Source: Sambucus nigra (Eukaryota > Streptophyta > Magnoliopsida > Dipsacales > Adoxaceae). Taken from it: a stretch of DNA of 64,000 bases. Position numbers and translations under genes: made by a program. How positions within the stretch are numbered: position 1 is the first letter of the stretch; each line of letters opens with the position of its first letter. The stretch is taken from assembly GCA_949130495.1 (NCBI GenBank), contig OX422209.1:692836757-692900756 (forward strand), written 5' to 3'. Below, piece after piece: positions 34,884-45,749 of the stretch. The notes beneath the pieces were generated by a model. It searched no databases and was not told the DNA's origin. It was given only the letters and a program-made list of their open reading frames with translations.

Positions 34884-35889
34884 AAGAACACGCACATACA
34901 TACACACACCAGATCTGATTTCATATGTTTTTTATTTAGCAAGCATTATAGGTTAGAGATTTGGTTGAATTTTTGAAGATCTTTTGGTTTGAGGTTTGTT
35001 TTCTGTAAAATGTGGTGTTGGGGTTTTAGCCGGATGTGGCTTCTGGACGGGACTTTTTCGCTACTAGTGGTGTTGGAGTTTTTAGTTTTCTTTTTTCTTG
35101 CATTTTTTTGTCAAATATTTTCAATCTAACTCATCTTTTGATTTTATATGTTATATTTTTAAAAAATTTTAACCTTTTATAAATTTTTTAAACGTTTTTC
35201 ATTTCCCCCATGTTTTAAAAAAAATTAGTATTTTTTAATTTTTTTTCTACATATTTATTTTTAAATATATATTTTATGATGTTTTTTTTCATCTACAGAT
35301 GAAAGAAAAAAATTTCCCTATTTTTCAGAAGTGTTTTTACTTTTTAATTTTTTTTAGCATTTTCAGTATTTTGAAATACATTCTTTTATCAAATGTTTTT
35401 AATTTTGTTTTTGTGATTTTTAGATTTTTTGGTTTGAGATTTGTGTTTTATAAAATGTGGTGTTGGAGTTTGGCCGGGGATGGCTAGGGGATTGCAATTG
35501 GATGGGATTTTGTTTTCTCCTGATGGAGTTTTAAGTTTTTTCCTTATGCATTTTCAGTCAAATATTTTAAATCTAACTCCTCTTTTAATTTAAATGTTTT
35601 CTTATATTTTGTCTAGTACATATTTATGAAACCTTTTCACTTCCCCCTACTTTTTAGAAAAGTTAGGTTAATTTTTTCCCTTGTTTTTTAAGCTATTTTT
35701 TTACCCTTTTTTTAAACTTTTTTTTCCTGCATATTCTGTATTTTGAAAAATATTCTTCTATCAAATGTTTTAATTTTTTTTTCATTTTTGGATTTTTATG
35801 TTTTCCTCCCATTTTCCCCTCTTTTTAGAAATGTGTTTAGAATATTTTCATTTTCTTTTATGAATTTTCTACATTTGTAAATATATGTT
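34884..35889. other. T-rich non-coding DNA with a tandem duplication
   Basis: The stretch has long T runs and no gene. A unit of about 420 bases containing TTTGGTTTGAGGTTTG and AAAATGTGGTGTTGG starts near 34978. It recurs near 35427 with substitutions and indels; CTTTTCACTTCCCCC-like words match in both. Open frames here are artefacts of base composition. Confidence 0.6.
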
Positions 35890-38597
35890 TGTGATACCCC
35901 ATAAAATCCAAAAGTAGATTGATCAGGTCTAATATAAAATTCACGGGAGTAAAAAACTTTAGGTAACATTCTTACCATAGGAAATATTAAAAACCAATTG
36001 AAAAATGACAAGATAAAGAAATACTAAATCAATACAATGCCAACTCTGATGCAAATCCCTGCAAAAAAAACTTAGCTACCTCTGAATGTAAAATATGCCC
36101 ATACCAAAGTCTAACTCTGAATTTAAATATTCAAGTACAAACTAACTGAAAATTAAGGAGTATAATAATATAATGAGGGCTACACTCGCTTGACTCCTAC
36201 AATCCTAGGATTAATAAATGGTATGTTTCTAGAGATGATCCTCCAACGAACCTGCATCTACAAAAACTACCGCAACAAAAACCTATAAAAATAATTTTTA
36301 AAAAAAAATGTAAACAACAAGCCTATGTAGAATAAGATTATAATTAAATCTGGGCCCCATCATAACTATAAATCTTCCTCTCATTTTTAACACATTTTAT
36401 GTTATTAGTTACCCAACCCAATAACCTATAACTGTAACCTCATAATGTATTAAAATTATTTAATTAAATTAGTTAATTAGTTGTTCTCATTATTTAAGCA
36501 CCACATAACCAAAATGTGTCCCTTTAACTTGGTTATCTAAAAAACATATGGTAAGCTAAATTTAAATAATCACATAGTCCTCAGTCGCGTATTATGTAGC
36601 ACTAGTATAACACATCACATTAAATCATAAACATGACGTTTCATGCCCTGACACCACCTATTATTCGCATCACTAGTAATTCACATATCACAATATCGAG
36701 GTGTGCCTCCGCAGTGCTCGCCCATTATTTTCCATTTAACTTGTTCATTTAAGATTTTCATTGTGAGACATCTTTATTCACTTTGAACAATCTACTCAAA
36801 TCCCAATTACCCCACTCCCGGGTCCTACCATTTAGAATCGTTATACGTTATAGTCTATTTTATAAGGGGCTAAGGGATTAATAACATTACATATGACCTT
36901 TTATAAAGTAAAGCATTTAAGTAGGGTTATATTAATTTTATTATGGTTTTTATTCGTCACAATTACCCTTATCTAAAGCTCTATGCGAGGGATGCCTCAC
37001 CAAAGTGAAATCCTAAAAAGGAACCCTCCGGATTCACTTACGTTCAGATATAATGATTGTTAAGACACATTTATTCAGAATTTATTATGACAGAGTATAA
37101 CAAGAGATTGAAAGTCTATGCGTACTATTAATCCAACCAATCTAAATCTAACAACCAAAATAATCATGCACTCCTTCTATCGTCTGCATGAAAACATACA
37201 ATTGATAATTATATCTCAAGTAAGGGCTTATATTTGTTTTTGCATAAAAGAGGCATGAAATTAACTTACGAGTATGTTACATCACAAGGGCTCATATATG
37301 TATCCAGTGTCTCTAGTTATATATAAAGAATTCACGTTAATTCTTATAACATGAATGAGGTTATCAAAGTAAGTCTCATCAATTTAGGGTCATGAATATC
37401 AAAAGTATTACTCTCAAAACTTAAGGTACAATACATCACGAGCACTCACAAATAGTATTCGTTGCACATAAAACACGCAAGAAAAGACAACCCTCATTAA
37501 CGGGTTAAGACAAACACATACATAACCCAATAAAATGGGTTAAGGTAAATAGCGTACACATACCAACTTCATGCTACCAGTTCATACTAGCACTGTTATC
37601 ATAGAAAGGTCTATCACGTCCATAGCTTTATACTCATCCTATAATACATTAACCCTAGCCTCTCGAGTTCACAATTTTATTCGTAGTCTTACCTTATCGT
37701 ACAATAAAAACCATACATCAACTATATTCAATCCCAATTAGCCTAAGTCCAATCTCCTAAGGCATCACATTTAGATATTAACCCACACCAAATTTATATA
37801 TACCATTAAGCATAAAAACTACCCCACCTTAGGTTTTTTCCGCACAATCCTATTTTCACCCAAAGAATATACCTCTATTAGTTTTTTTATAATGACTCTA
37901 ACAATCACGGTAACCAAGTCCAATCCTCTAAACATCCAAAATTCCAATTTGATAACCCCTCTTACCCTCGGGTTTACCATTAAAGGCCCCAGCCTCAAAT
38001 TAACCCACTTTAAGTCAATAATACTCCCTAATATACTAATACCCCAATTACCAATCTCTAACAAGTCAATTCATTAGAATCTATCTCTATTCTATAAGTT
38101 AACAAATCCTAGCCCTAGGCTTAAAAAACTAAAATTTCCAAAAGAAAGTCCGATCCAAAATCACCATCCAAAATTTCGGTCTAGCACAACTTTTAGTAGA
38201 AAATTCATAACAAATTAAAAAAATACGAAACCAGTGCCGATGCCTTTGTAATTTGATTATGCACAATTTTATCTAAATTCTAATTTAATCGGTTGATCGA
38301 CACTTGGTCACTCAATCGATTGACACCTCAACATAATCTCCAAATTATGTTTCTTCACCCAAAACCTCCATTAATGAACTTCAAAGTTTCATTTATGCCT
38401 TAACCAACATCCAAATAATAAAATAACATCATATAACAAATTAGGATCTCTTTCCAATATCAAACCCTACTTTAAATCAATATTTAAATGACAACCCAAA
38501 TTATAATTCAAGAACACTAGATTTATAACTTTCACTAATTAACTAACAATTTCACTAGATTAACATGTATAATGAGAGGGGTTGTAACTAATTTACA
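35890..38597 (-). repeat. LTR-like fragment, probably truncated
   Basis: It begins TGTGATACCCC like other minus-strand LTRs here. It contains a GGGATGCCTCACCAAAGTG segment (36990) that resembles the 90-bp module of the neighbouring non-coding element. A pair of ATCGA palindromes lies at 38295-38322 with centres 19 bp apart. The GA-rich leader and U3 expected beyond them on the right are absent. No target duplication was found, so this is a fragment rather than a proven solo LTR, and its right limit is approximate. Confidence 0.45.
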
Positions 38598-38643
38598 ATA
38601 GATTACATATTCAAATTATTTTATAATAATTTTTAGTCATATA

Positions 38644-39434
38644 TGTAACACCATGCCTAATAGGATACCGAGCGATCACTCCTGTACCAAATTAAAAAAG
38701 GAGTCGCATATGGTTCATTCTTGGCATCATCGTCGAAAACCAAATTAATTACTAATAACCAATTAGGCTTGCATTAAAATATTTTTTAACTAATCTTTTT
38801 AAACAAATTAATCATTTAAAAAATCACAACGGTTGATAAGAAGAACTGAAACGAGATAAAATCACCGAACACTCGGTTTAACATCATATAACCAAATAAA
38901 ATGGCCGCACTAAAAAGGCGGTAAAATAATAACTAAATGAGATTGGGTGATTAGGACGAATGTTTATATAGTATCTCTTATCTAGATTACAAGGATGGAA
39001 GCGTCTATAGTATACCTAAATGCATCCACAGCTGCTGCAGCAGACGTCTGACTCGAAGGAATCGTCATCCAGGTGTCCCTGTGTCTGGACACCTATAATA
39101 TACATATATATATATATATAGCAAGAGGAAAAAAATAGATAAACGGGTCAGTGCCCGAGTTGTAAAAATATTTTGCAAGTGCATAATTGCTTTATTTATG
39201 AAAAATGAATTTTTTTCTCTCATATTTAAAATTGGAATCGCACACCCATGAGATACCCCTCACCCCTATTCTAATAGTGCACAGCTAACGCATCCGTTTA
39301 AGAATTCCTAGTTAATCGACACCTCCTAACTAATCTAATTCACATGTCTGCTAGAAACCTCAAAAACCTAAGTACTAAGGGCTAAACTTCTCTCCATTCT
39401 CAACACTGCACGGCGTTCGTGCGTGGGGTGTCTC
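38644..39434 (-). repeat. First LTR of the non-coding element, left part
   Basis: It starts TGTAACACCATGCC, a mutated form of TGTAACACCCCGCC in the other copies, and runs to the insertion site GTCTC (39430-39434). It lines up with 53968-54750 and 60327-61110. The LTR resumes at 48373 after the nested Gypsy element. Confidence 0.93.
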
Positions 39435-39859
39435 TGTCACACCCCAAACCCAATATCCAGACTAATCATTTCTTATTAGAATAATTAGATCATAATCTTG
39501 GGCCCATTGGAAATATAATTCATTTATCAATATTTTCCTACATAATGTGCACAGTGAACACAATATTATTCTTATTCCATATCGAAATCAATATCAGAGT
39601 CGTAATTAAGCAGACATACAATAATGTGATTAACTATGATCAACTCAATCCATGCTAACTCAATATATACAATATGTGAGTGTATTAAAACCTCGGTGTG
39701 ACAATGACAAAACCCCCATGTCTAATCCCCAGCTCTTTCTAACGGTGCAACTCTCAAATTCTGATCATATGACATTCTAGCTGGCAGCGTACAACCTTGA
39801 AAATGTTAAAATATAAACCGTAAGCATTAAGCTTAGTGAGGTACTCCTTCCCTGGAATG

Positions 39860-40146
39860 AAATAACAGTTCTATATCAAATTTGTGGATATTAATCCAAC
39901 CAATCCTACCATATAATGAATTAACAATTATATATATCAAATCTGTGGATATTAAATCCAACCAATCCCGCCATATAATGAATTAACTGTTATATATCAA
40001 ATCTGTGGATATTAAATCCAATCAATCCTGCCATATAATGAATTAACAATTATATATCAAATCTGTGGATATTAAATCCAATCAATCCTGCCATATAATG
40101 AATTAACAGTTATATATCAAATCTATGGATATTAAATCCAATCAAT
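39860..40146. repeat. Tandem array, about 60-bp unit, five copies
   Basis: The unit includes ATATCAAATCTGTGGATATT and CCATATAATGAATTAA and is repeated about five times with small differences. The partner LTR has the same array at about 46155-46445 with fewer complete units and an insertion. Confidence 0.93.
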
Positions 40147-40191
40147 CATGTCCGTTGGAAATAACAAATCCTGGACCATAAGGCCCAAATA

Positions 40192-40345
40192 ATTCTGCCC
40201 ATTGGCAATGATAATTCTGCCCATCGACAATAGTATGTCTGCCCATTGGCAATAATAATTCTTCCCATTGGAAATAATAAGTCTTCCCATTGGCAATAGT
40301 AATTCTTCCCATTGGCAATAACAAGTCTTCCCATTGGCAATACAA
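40192..40345. repeat. Tandem array of 22-bp units, seven copies
   Basis: Units such as TCTTCCCATTGGCAATAATA plus two bases repeat about seven times. Because 22 is not a multiple of three, all minus-strand frames read the same 22-residue period. This creates spurious open frames over 40142-40522 and 46438-46834. Confidence 0.93.
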
Positions 40346-40580
40346 AATCCTAGAACATAAGTTCCAACAAATCATTGGATCTTTATCCAATTCCAATCCT
40401 GGATCGTAAGACCCAAACAAATCCTGAATACCAAAGTATTCAAACCAATCCTGGATCATGAGACCCAAACAAATCCTGAATATTTTAATATCCAAATAAA
40501 TCCTGAATACCAAAGTATTCAAACAAATTCGCTCTTAGATCTATATTCATATATCTATATATACGAAACAATCATAAGTA

Positions 40581-40592
40581 CACTCACCTTGG
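40581..40592 (-). promoter_or_regulatory. Splice-donor consensus in the nested element's LTR
   Basis: CCAAGGTGAGTG on the minus strand is a strong plant donor consensus. It is conserved in the other LTR at 46893-46904. Function is inferred. Confidence 0.4.
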
Positions 40593-42060
40593 TAATTTAA
40601 TAGGCTTTCCTTTTCCTTTGTTCGACACTTGTTCAACTGATTCTTATTCCCTTCCTATCATTCTTACAATATTAATATCATCATAAGAATATCAACAATC
40701 CAAGGAATATCTCAAACATAACTGAATTCATAAGTATCATATGATTCTATTCAAATCATTTATCACAAGTAAAGTTCCATCCAAATTCATGTTAATATAT
40801 TTGACATATTCAAATCATAGACTAAACTTACATTCATTACTTATTGGTAATTCAATCCTTATCATATTAGGATTCCAATACAAAGGGCAGTACATAATTT
40901 CAAGTCTCCTAGAGCAAGATAGGCCCATTTCTTTACCACATAGCATATCTGCCCTATAGGCTCTTTTACCGTTCATTCAACTTCCATGAATTTTCATAAT
41001 TTTTCTACATCATTAATTTCTATGATATTTCACCCAACATCAGTAAACATATTAGAAAATACAAAATTACAGTTTCATAATTTTTAAGGTTCATATGCTA
41101 TGTCAAGCAAAACATCGAACACATGGCGGGCATACTTTCACCCTTAGGGCAGATTTCATAACCTAACTTCAAACTCTCACCAAAGACTCATTTCTTGGTA
41201 TTTTCACATGATTTTTGGATAAGTCACACACATATGAGTTCACGTTAATCTCCAATTTTAATCAATCATTTTCATCAATCATATAAAAATATATGGAAGT
41301 TTGAATAAACAAGGTTACTAAACAAAGTAATTTAAGGGTTTACACATTCAACTTTGTTTAAACTTGAATATATCCAAACATATACATCAAGGGCTGAAAT
41401 TTTAGTAAAAAAATGATAATTTCTATCATATAAGTCAGTAATATAAGAAAAATAACAATATTTGGGGTTAGGATTACCTTCGGGACTTTTACCTAATTTC
41501 CACGGATTTTTCTCCAAATTTTCTCCTCACTTTTTTTTCTAAACTTTCCAATTCTCTCTTCCTCTCAAGCCAAACTCTTTAATGGCTGAGTTATGATGAA
41601 GGAGGGGATTATTTAAAGCCTTTAAAGTCGGCCAAAACCAACCTCCTTATTTAACCAATCAAAATCCACCATTTGTTAGCCTAATAAGACGAAATATCAT
41701 TTAGCGAATGGACAAATTTGTCCCTGCTTCGTAATTCTAGCATAACTTCTCGTTCGGACCTCCGCTTAACACCACGTTCGTCGTGTTACAAAACAAATTA
41801 ATATATATACAACAATCTAGTTTATACCTCAAGTCAACTGTTATATCATACAGGTCAAAACTAGCCTTTAACATGAACATTCCTACCGAAAACTTCAAAA
41901 TCTCCCATTTGTAACTAATTCGACATTTTCATGCTTTCTGAAAGTAGGATTAGACTAAACGTAATAAATTAACATCATATATATTACTAACACACTACTC
42001 ATATCACATAAGCTAAGCACGCTTTAAGCAATTAATCTTAATTATATTCGGGTTGTCACA

Positions 42061-42071
42061 ATTCTCCCCAT
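42061..42071 (-). other. Polypurine tract of the nested Gypsy element
   Basis: On the minus strand ATGGGGAGAAT lies directly before the 3' LTR start TGTGACAACCC. Confidence 0.75.
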
Positions 42072-42104
42072 GTTAGGAAATTTTGTCCCCGAAATTGTCA
42101 TACC

Positions 42105-42521
42105 TTAGTTGTCCGAATCAAACAAATATGGATAACGCATCTTCATGCTATCCTTACTCTCCCATGTAACCTATTACATGGAATGCCTTATCCACACAAC
42201 TTTCACAAGTGGGATCACTTTTGATCTCAATATTTATTCCTTCCTATCCACGATAGCAAGTGGTTCTTCCATATAACTCAAGTATTCCTTCAACTCAATA
42301 GGTTGTTCCATTAACACATGTGAAGGATCCGCTACATACTTTATTAACATAGAAACATGGAAAACATCATGTAATCGAGTTAACTCTGGTGGTAACGCTA
42401 ACGTGTAGGCAACCATCCTGACTTTCTCAAGAATTTCATAAGGTCCAATGTGGCGTGGACTTAATTTACCTTTCTTTCCAAATATCATAACTCCTTTCCA
42501 TGGCGATATCCAAAGAAACAC
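42105..42521 (-). pseudogene. pol: Integrase C-terminus and chromodomain relic, nested element
   Basis: The frame shows GKLSPRHIGPYEILE, PPELTRLHDVFHVSML and EEPLAIVDRKE, then a stop at 42234. In the same frame beyond the stop, KVIPLVKVVW and VTWESKDSMKMRYPYLF can be read to a natural end at 42105, with two further stops between them. This is the same chromodomain-like tail as in the element at 26216-34878. Confidence 0.85.
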
Positions 42522-42554
42522 GTAATCCCCTTTCTGAAATTCTAAATCTTTCCG

Positions 42555-42922
42555 TCACTTATCCGCATAACTTTTCTGTCTGCTTTGAGCTATTCTCATT
42601 CTATCTTGAATAATCTTCACTTTTTCAGTGGTGACTTCAATCAAATCTAGACCTTCTATCTTCCTTTCACCAACTTCACCCCAACATACGGGTGTACGAC
42701 ACCGTCTACCATACAACGCTTCATATGGTGCCATACTAATAGTAGATTGAAAAGTATTATTATATGCAAATTCTATCAAAGGCAAATGTTCATCCTAATT
42801 TGCTTTAAAATCAAGCAGACAAGCTCTAAGCATATCTTCCAAATCTGTATTGTCCTTTCAGACTGCCCATTTGTCTGAGGATGAAAATCTGTACTAAACT
42901 TTAAGTTAGTACCCATTGCATA
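42555..42922 (-). pseudogene. pol: Integrase core, middle part, nested element
   Basis: Two frames are needed. Near 42890-42850 the GQSERTIQ word with the catalytic glutamate is present. A shift then leads to PLIEFAYNNTFQSTISMAPYEALYGRRCRTPVCW and the KVKIIQDRMRIAQSRQKSYAD region (42785-42555). Confidence 0.88.
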
Positions 42923-43444
42923 CTACAAGCTGTTCCAAAATCTTGATGTAAAAGTAGGGTCCCTATCTGAAATAATAGAAACAGGTGCTCCATGTAATCT
43001 AATAATTTCATTAACATACAGTCTAACATACCTATCAACTGTATACGTAGTCTTGACTGCTAAAAAGTGAGCTGACTTGGTTAACATGTCTACTACTACC
43101 CAAATCGAATCTGACCCCTTCTGAGATTGAGGAAGCCCAACCACAAAATCCATCGGTACATGATCCCATTTCCACTCCGGTATTGGCAATGGTTGAAGTA
43201 AACTAGCAGGTTTCTGATGCTCCACTTTCACTTGCTGACATATATGGCACCTAGCAATGAAATCAGCTATTTCCTTCTTCATATTATTCCAACAATAATT
43301 CTCCTTCAAATCCCTGTACATTTTAGTACTACCAGGATGCATAGTATAAATGGAATTATGAGCCTCGTCTAAAATTTCCTCATTCAATTCACCCACATTA
43401 GGCACACATAACTGTTGCTCATACAACAAAGTTCCATCATTCAT
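42923..43444 (-). pseudogene. pol: Integrase zinc-binding domain and first half of core
   Basis: The zinc module is complete (DEAHNSIYTMHPG and CHICQQVKVEHQKP). The catalytic aspartates are in PMDFVVG and ISDRDPTFTSRFW. This is the best preserved integrase segment in the window. It ends in a stop just before the glutamate-bearing part. Confidence 0.93.
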
Positions 43445-43471
43445 AATATAAAAATCTTCAGACTTACCATC

Positions 43472-43930
43472 TCAGACATCTTGCCATTTCTTCTCAAGAA
43501 AAGGATCTTGACTTTGCAAATCACGAATACGGGTAGCTAACAAAGGCCTCACGCTTACATGAGCAAAGAACCTGTCCCCATCTGCTAGCTTCAATTCTGC
43601 TCCCATCAATCTCAACTCCATGATTTGGGAAACTCTATCACACTGAATACAAGATAACCTGCCCGAAGCCTTTCTACTCAAAGCATTTGCAATTACAGTT
43701 GCCTTCCTTGGGTGGTAGTGAATTGTACAATCATAATCTGTAATTAACTCCATCCATCGCCTCTGCCTCAAGTTCAACTCCTTCTGAGTAAATAAATACT
43801 TAAGGCTTTGATGGTTAGTAAAAATTTCACATACCTTACCATATAGATAATGATGCCATAATTTCAAAGCAAACATAATAGCAGCAAGTTCCAAATCATG
43901 TGTAGGATAATTACATTCATGTGTACACAA
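43472..43930 (-). pseudogene. pol: RNase H, nested element
   Basis: [38 protein letters not shown] and [16 protein letters not shown] are visible in one 152-codon frame. The last word normally reads ADALSRK, so the final catalytic aspartate is asparagine here. The N-terminal part of the domain lies upstream in broken frames (43931-44107), including a stop at 43965-43967 within the usual VMQHGKV region. Confidence 0.9.
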
Positions 43931-44107
43931 CTGCCTAGAAGCATAAGCAATAACTTTACCATGCTACATAAAAACACAACCCAACCCTTGATGTGAAGCA
44001 TCAGTATAAATAAAAAAAACATCTCCACCATGAGGAATAGTAAGAACAGGTGCAGTTACCAACCTCTTTTTCAATTCATCAAAACTATTTTTGCAATCAG
44101 AATTCCA

Positions 44108-44665
44108 TTAAATCTTAACATCTTTTCGAGTTAGTTGAGTCATATGTAAGGCAATCAAAGAAAATCCCTTAATAAACCTTCTATAATACCCAGCCAAACC
44201 CAAAAAACTCCTCACCTCAGTCACATTATTGGGCATCTCCCATTTTACCATAACTTCTACCTTTTTAGGATCAACACATATACCATCTCTAGAAATAGCA
44301 TGGCCTAAAAATACAACTTCTGATAGCCAAAATTCACACTTGTTAAACTTAGCATACAACTTCTTATCTCTCAACATATTCAAAATAGTTATGAGATGCT
44401 TTTCATGTTCATCCATATCACGTGAATAAATCAGAATGTCATTAATAAAAACTATCACAAATGAATTAATAAAAGGATGTAGTACCCAGTTCATAAGATC
44501 CATAAATATAGCTGGAGCATTAGTCACCCCAAAATGCATCACAAGAAATTCAAAATGACCATACCGAGTACAAAAAGCAGTTTTATAAATATCACTTTCC
44601 TTCACCCTCAACTGATGATAACCTGATCGTAAGTCTATCTTTGAAAACACTTTAGCACCCTCCAA
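44108..44665 (-). pseudogene. pol: Reverse transcriptase, nested element
   Basis: [19 protein letters not shown] carries the first catalytic aspartate. [20 protein letters not shown] follows. The second motif reads [10 protein letters not shown], so one of the paired aspartates is asparagine. The C-terminal [19 protein letters not shown] and [14 protein letters not shown] regions are intact. The upstream 200 bases hold the start of the domain, with stops near 44668 and a frameshift near 44765. Confidence 0.94.
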
Positions 44666-44867
44666 CTAATCAAACAAATCATCTATATGAGGTAAAGGAT
44701 ACTTGCTCTTAATTGTAGCTTTATTTAGTTGCCTATAATCAATACATAAATGCATAGTAGCATTTTTTCTTTTTCACAAATAAAACTGGTGCACCCCATA
44801 GAGATGCACTAGGTTGTATAAACCCCCTATCAAGTAAATCCTGCAACCGAATCTTAAGTTCTTTCAA

Positions 44868-45530
44868 TTAAACCGGTGCCCTTCTATATGGTTCCATAGA
44901 AATAGGGTATGTCCCTGGTGCTAATTCAATACTAAATTCAATTTCTCTTTCTGGAGGTAACCCAGGGAACTCACTAGGAAACACTTCTGGAAAATCCTGT
45001 ACAATAGGAACATCAACTGATTGTAACGCCCCCTTCTTTGTGTCAAGAACGTACACAATAAAACCCTCACAACCCTTACTCAATAATTTCCTCGTCCGAA
45101 TAGCAGAAATGATGCAACTGGGAATAATTTTCCTTTCCCCCACAAATTTAAATTCAGGCTCACCAGGCATATTAAAAACAACCTCCTTACAGAAACAATC
45201 CATAGATGCATGATATTTAGATAACCAATCCATTCCCAGGATTATATCAAAATAAAAAATATCCAGTGGAAGTAGATTTATAATTGTATCTCTAACCCCC
45301 ACAGTTAAAACATAATCACGAAAAACATAGTCAGCTACAACTATATCACCTATAGGCATATAAATACCCAACCCCACATATAAACGAGTACATGGTCTAT
45401 TTAGATATATAGCAAATGCATATGACACAAAATAATGCGTGGGATCGGGATCAATCAAAACATAATAACTTCTATTACTAATAGAAAGTGTACCTGTCAC
45501 CACATCCGAAGTAACCTCAGCTTTTTTCAT
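44868..45530 (-). pseudogene. pol: Protease and linker, nested element
   Basis: The frame starts at the end of gag-pro (DVVTGTLSISNRSYYVLID). The active-site word reads DPDPTHYFVS where D-S-G-A-T-H-S-F-I-S is usual, so the aspartate remains but serine and glycine are changed. The flap and GMDWLSKYHASMDC region is intact, followed by the VFPSEFPGLPPEREIEFSIE linker and the start of reverse transcriptase. With the altered active site the protease is unlikely to work. Confidence 0.92.
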
Positions 45531-45749
45531 CGTAAAGACTCGTCCACCTGGCCTGGAACTACTAGCTTGCCCTATGCCCCAAGTTTCATCTATAATAATC
45601 GAGTTATAACAACCAACACAAACAGTTTATAATACTAAATTATTGGTTAGTACATAAACAATTCATAAATATCAAACCAACTCAATAACTGCCATCTAAC
45701 CGTCACACACGTCCAGAATTAATAACCTAGACGCTCTGATACCACTAAT
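45531..45749 (-). other. Leader of the nested element; gag missing; primer binding site at 45733-45744
   Basis: On the minus strand TGGTATCAGAGC (45744-45733) follows the 5' LTR by five bases. The next 130 bases or so are leader. A short coding remnant of the gag end (QASSSRPGGRVFTMKKAE, across 45590-45520) then joins straight to the protease frame. No capsid or zinc knuckle remains, so roughly 1.2-1.5 kb is missing compared with complete relatives. Confidence 0.88.

Larger units (their letters stand above)
39435..42060 (-). repeat. 3' LTR of the nested Gypsy element
   Basis: It matches 45750-48367 with scattered changes. It contains two tandem arrays (60-bp and 22-bp units) and a splice-donor-like site at 40581. 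The 46-bp insertion seen at 46240 in the partner LTR is absent here. Confidence 0.95.

Noticed and set aside
35299..35487. Hydrophobic Phe/Leu-rich small protein
   Set aside because: Composition artefact of T-rich tandem repeats.
40142..40522. 126-codon repetitive protein
   Set aside because: Produced by 22-bp tandem repeats inside an LTR; the same pattern occurs in the partner LTR with different limits.
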